From Weissella viridescens (GTDB lineage: Bacteria; Bacillota; Bacilli; Lactobacillales; Lactobacillaceae), in assembly GCF_003862435.1 (NCBI RefSeq), contig NZ_RHGY01000008.1:1-64000 (forward strand): DNA of 64,000 bases, written 5' to 3'. The position numbers and the translations under genes are program-made. The notes beneath the pieces were generated by a model that worked only from the letters and a program-made list of their open reading frames with translations, was not told the origin of the DNA and did no database searches. Positions 62,886 to 64,000 of this stretch are shown here, piece after piece; positions within the stretch are counted from its first letter, which is position 1, and each line of letters begins with the position of its first letter.

Positions 62886-62928
62886 TTGTACCACTCACTT
62901 GCCCAATATATGTCAATATTCACATATT
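62886..62928 (-). promoter_or_regulatory. butA promoter with an upstream palindrome
   Basis: The minus strand has TGG-TACAAT (62894-62886) as an extended -10. About 18 bases upstream lies ATATGTGAATATTGACATAT (62928-62909), a 20-bp palindrome with one mismatched pair; its TTGACA end is 20 bases from the -10. The palindrome resembles redox-regulator operators (Rex-like TGTGA half-site), a tentative reading. Confidence 0.48.
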
Positions 62929-62958
62929 AAAAAAGGACACCCCATTGGATGTCCTTTT
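62929..62958 (-). terminator. Terminator of the right-edge glycosyltransferase
   Basis: AAAGGACA pairs with TGTCCTTT around a ten-base loop and ends in six T on the minus strand, directly after the stop. Confidence 0.85.
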
Positions 62959-62960
62959 CC

Positions 62961-64000
62961 TTATAGATATTTCTTATAAATTTTAAGCATATTCGCGTCA
63001 ACCGAACTATCATCAAATTTCATGAGTTCTGTGCGATGCTTTTCTAAAGCAGGGACCTTTTTTTCACGATAAACTTGCGCAATTGCTTGCGTAATCGCGT
63101 CAACATCCGTCACATTAACCAACATCCCTAAATCTTCAGAAGTCAAATAGTCAGCCATTCCAGTATTTTGCGAGCCAATCACATAATTCCCATCAACCAA
63201 TGATTCCAGGCCACCTAAGCCCAGTCCCTCACGTAAAGAAGGAAAAACATTCAAATCAGCGGCATAGTGAATATTTGTAATATCAGCACGATAACCTAAG
63301 AATTGTACTTGTTCTGCAATTCCTAATTCTGTCGCTTTTTCTTGCAACATCGTTAAGTTAGGGCCAACGCCAGCCACTAATAACTTCATTTGTGGTTGCT
63401 TCAGTTTCGCCATTGCTTCAAGCACAACAATTTGATTTTTATTGTCGTTCAACTCACCAATCGTAGTTAAAACATAATCATCAGCTGATAAGCCCAATGC
63501 GGCACGGGCATTTTCACGTATTGTTTGTTTCTCAGTTGTTGGTACAGCTAACGCACCCTCAACATCAATCCCAACTCCCGCAATGTAGTCAACGGTTGGC
63601 TTTTTAAAATGCTTTTTAGCTAATCGATAATCCCGATGATTAATCGTAATCAAATCATTTGTCCAATAACTAAAGGCTTTCTCAACCGGGTAAAAGACCC
63701 AATTTTTTTTCGGTCCGCCTTTAAAAAATTGGAATCCGTGGGCTGTATAAATCGTTGGAATCTTGAATTTATGGGCGACATAGCGTCCAATAATCCCACC
63801 TAATGGTGAGTGACAATGTACAAAAGCCCAATCACTCGTATTGCCATCATCAAGCACGGCGGCGAGTGCTTTGGCAGATTCACGATTACCTTGCACACTC
63901 CCAATCCCACGACCAAATGGCACTTGATGCCTAACCACCCCAACTTCATCAAGCCAATGGATGAGTTTGTTCGTCTCAGCCTCATCCATTGATCCGTAGT
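62961..64000 (-). CDS. GT4 glycosyltransferase, N-terminus beyond the right edge
   Basis: At least 346 residues are visible, and the frame stays open to the edge (YGS before the Met at 63989), so the first part is missing. The protein has the HCHSPLGGIIGRYVAHKF and IYTAHGFQFFKGG stretches of cell-surface polysaccharide glycosyltransferases, the sugar-nucleotide site FPSLREGLGLGGLESLV (about residue 255 of the visible part) and a catalytic Glu pair. It probably builds exopolysaccharide or capsule and may belong to a cluster continuing to the right. Confidence 0.85.
   Translation of the reverse strand, partial: YGSMDEAETNKLIHWLDEVGVVRHQVPFGRGIGSVQGNRESAKALAAVLDDGNTSDWAFVHCHSPLGGIIGRYVAHKFKIPTIYTAHGFQFFKGGPKKNWVFYPVEKAFSYWTNDLITINHRDYRLAKKHFKKPTVDYIAGVGIDVEGALAVPTTEKQTIRENARAALGLSADDYVLTTIGELNDNKNQIVVLEAMAKLKQPQMKLLVAGVGPNLTMLQEKATELGIAEQVQFLGYRADITNIHYAADLNVFPSLREGLGLGGLESLVDGNYVIGSQNTGMADYLTSEDLGMLVNVTDVDAITQAIAQVYREKKVPALEKHRTELMKFDDSSVDANMLKIYKKYL

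Overview
The window reads as core chromosome of a low-to-mid GC Gram-positive lactic acid bacterium. The protein set fits the Leuconostoc/Weissella branch of Lactobacillaceae, and Weissella is my best guess. The reasons are lipoteichoic acid genes, an HPr/HPr-kinase/cre control system, a PyrR-type pyrimidine attenuator, a non-PTS glucose-type permease and an acetoin reductase. Almost every gene is on the minus strand, typical of one replication arm. I see no insertion sequence, prophage, CRISPR array or tRNA.

Layout from left to right, with operons read on the minus strand unless stated. Positions 1-250 look like the promoter and leader of an rRNA operon lying off the left edge. Positions 397-5860 hold a lipoteichoic acid cluster: two glycolipid-anchor glycosyltransferases, a YbhN-type membrane protein and LtaS. 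Positions 5989-14063 hold the UMP operon pyrB-pyrC-carA-carB-pyrF-pyrE behind a PyrR attenuator, with no pyrR, pyrP, pyrK or pyrD. Positions 14486-22193 hold a tightly packed eight-gene run, tsaE-GNAT-exonuclease-murB-cation/proton antiporter-cdaA-cdaR-glmM, which joins tRNA modification, peptidoglycan precursors and c-di-AMP synthesis.

Positions 22293-31983 hold pta, ung, a polar amino acid ABC transporter with fused binding protein and permease, secG-rnr-smpB, eno and tpiA. Positions 32075-38910 hold ptsH/ptsI, trxB, and a holin-like gene-hprK-gpsA-galU operon. Positions 38925-39158 hold an orphan structured RNA with its own promoter and terminator. Positions 39349-48818 hold a small unknown gene, glpF, the spermidine/putrescine operon potABCD plus a cyclophilin, and rpsL-rpsG-fusA. 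A one-domain prepilin peptidase gene (+ strand) lies at 48943. Then come infC-rpmI-rplT behind an L20-type attenuator, nusB, asp23, efp, pgi, a sugar permease, topB, a DUF1054 protein and an MscS channel. A guanidine-exporter gene behind a riboswitch-like leader (+), gpx, tag, a TMEM175 channel, a HAD phosphatase (+), an acetoin reductase and a truncated glycosyltransferase complete the window.

The points most worth a second look are these. The L20 ribosomal protein carries a C-terminal HeH/SAP-like domain. The 38.9-39.2 kb RNA has no recognised family. An SMR guanidine exporter sits behind a structured leader. infC appears to start at AUA. The triosephosphate isomerase has lost several normally invariant non-catalytic residues. 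Four cre-like sites overlap the -35 regions of pta, ptsHI, pgi and the sugar permease. Known enzymes are named from family motifs read in the translations; no database search was run.
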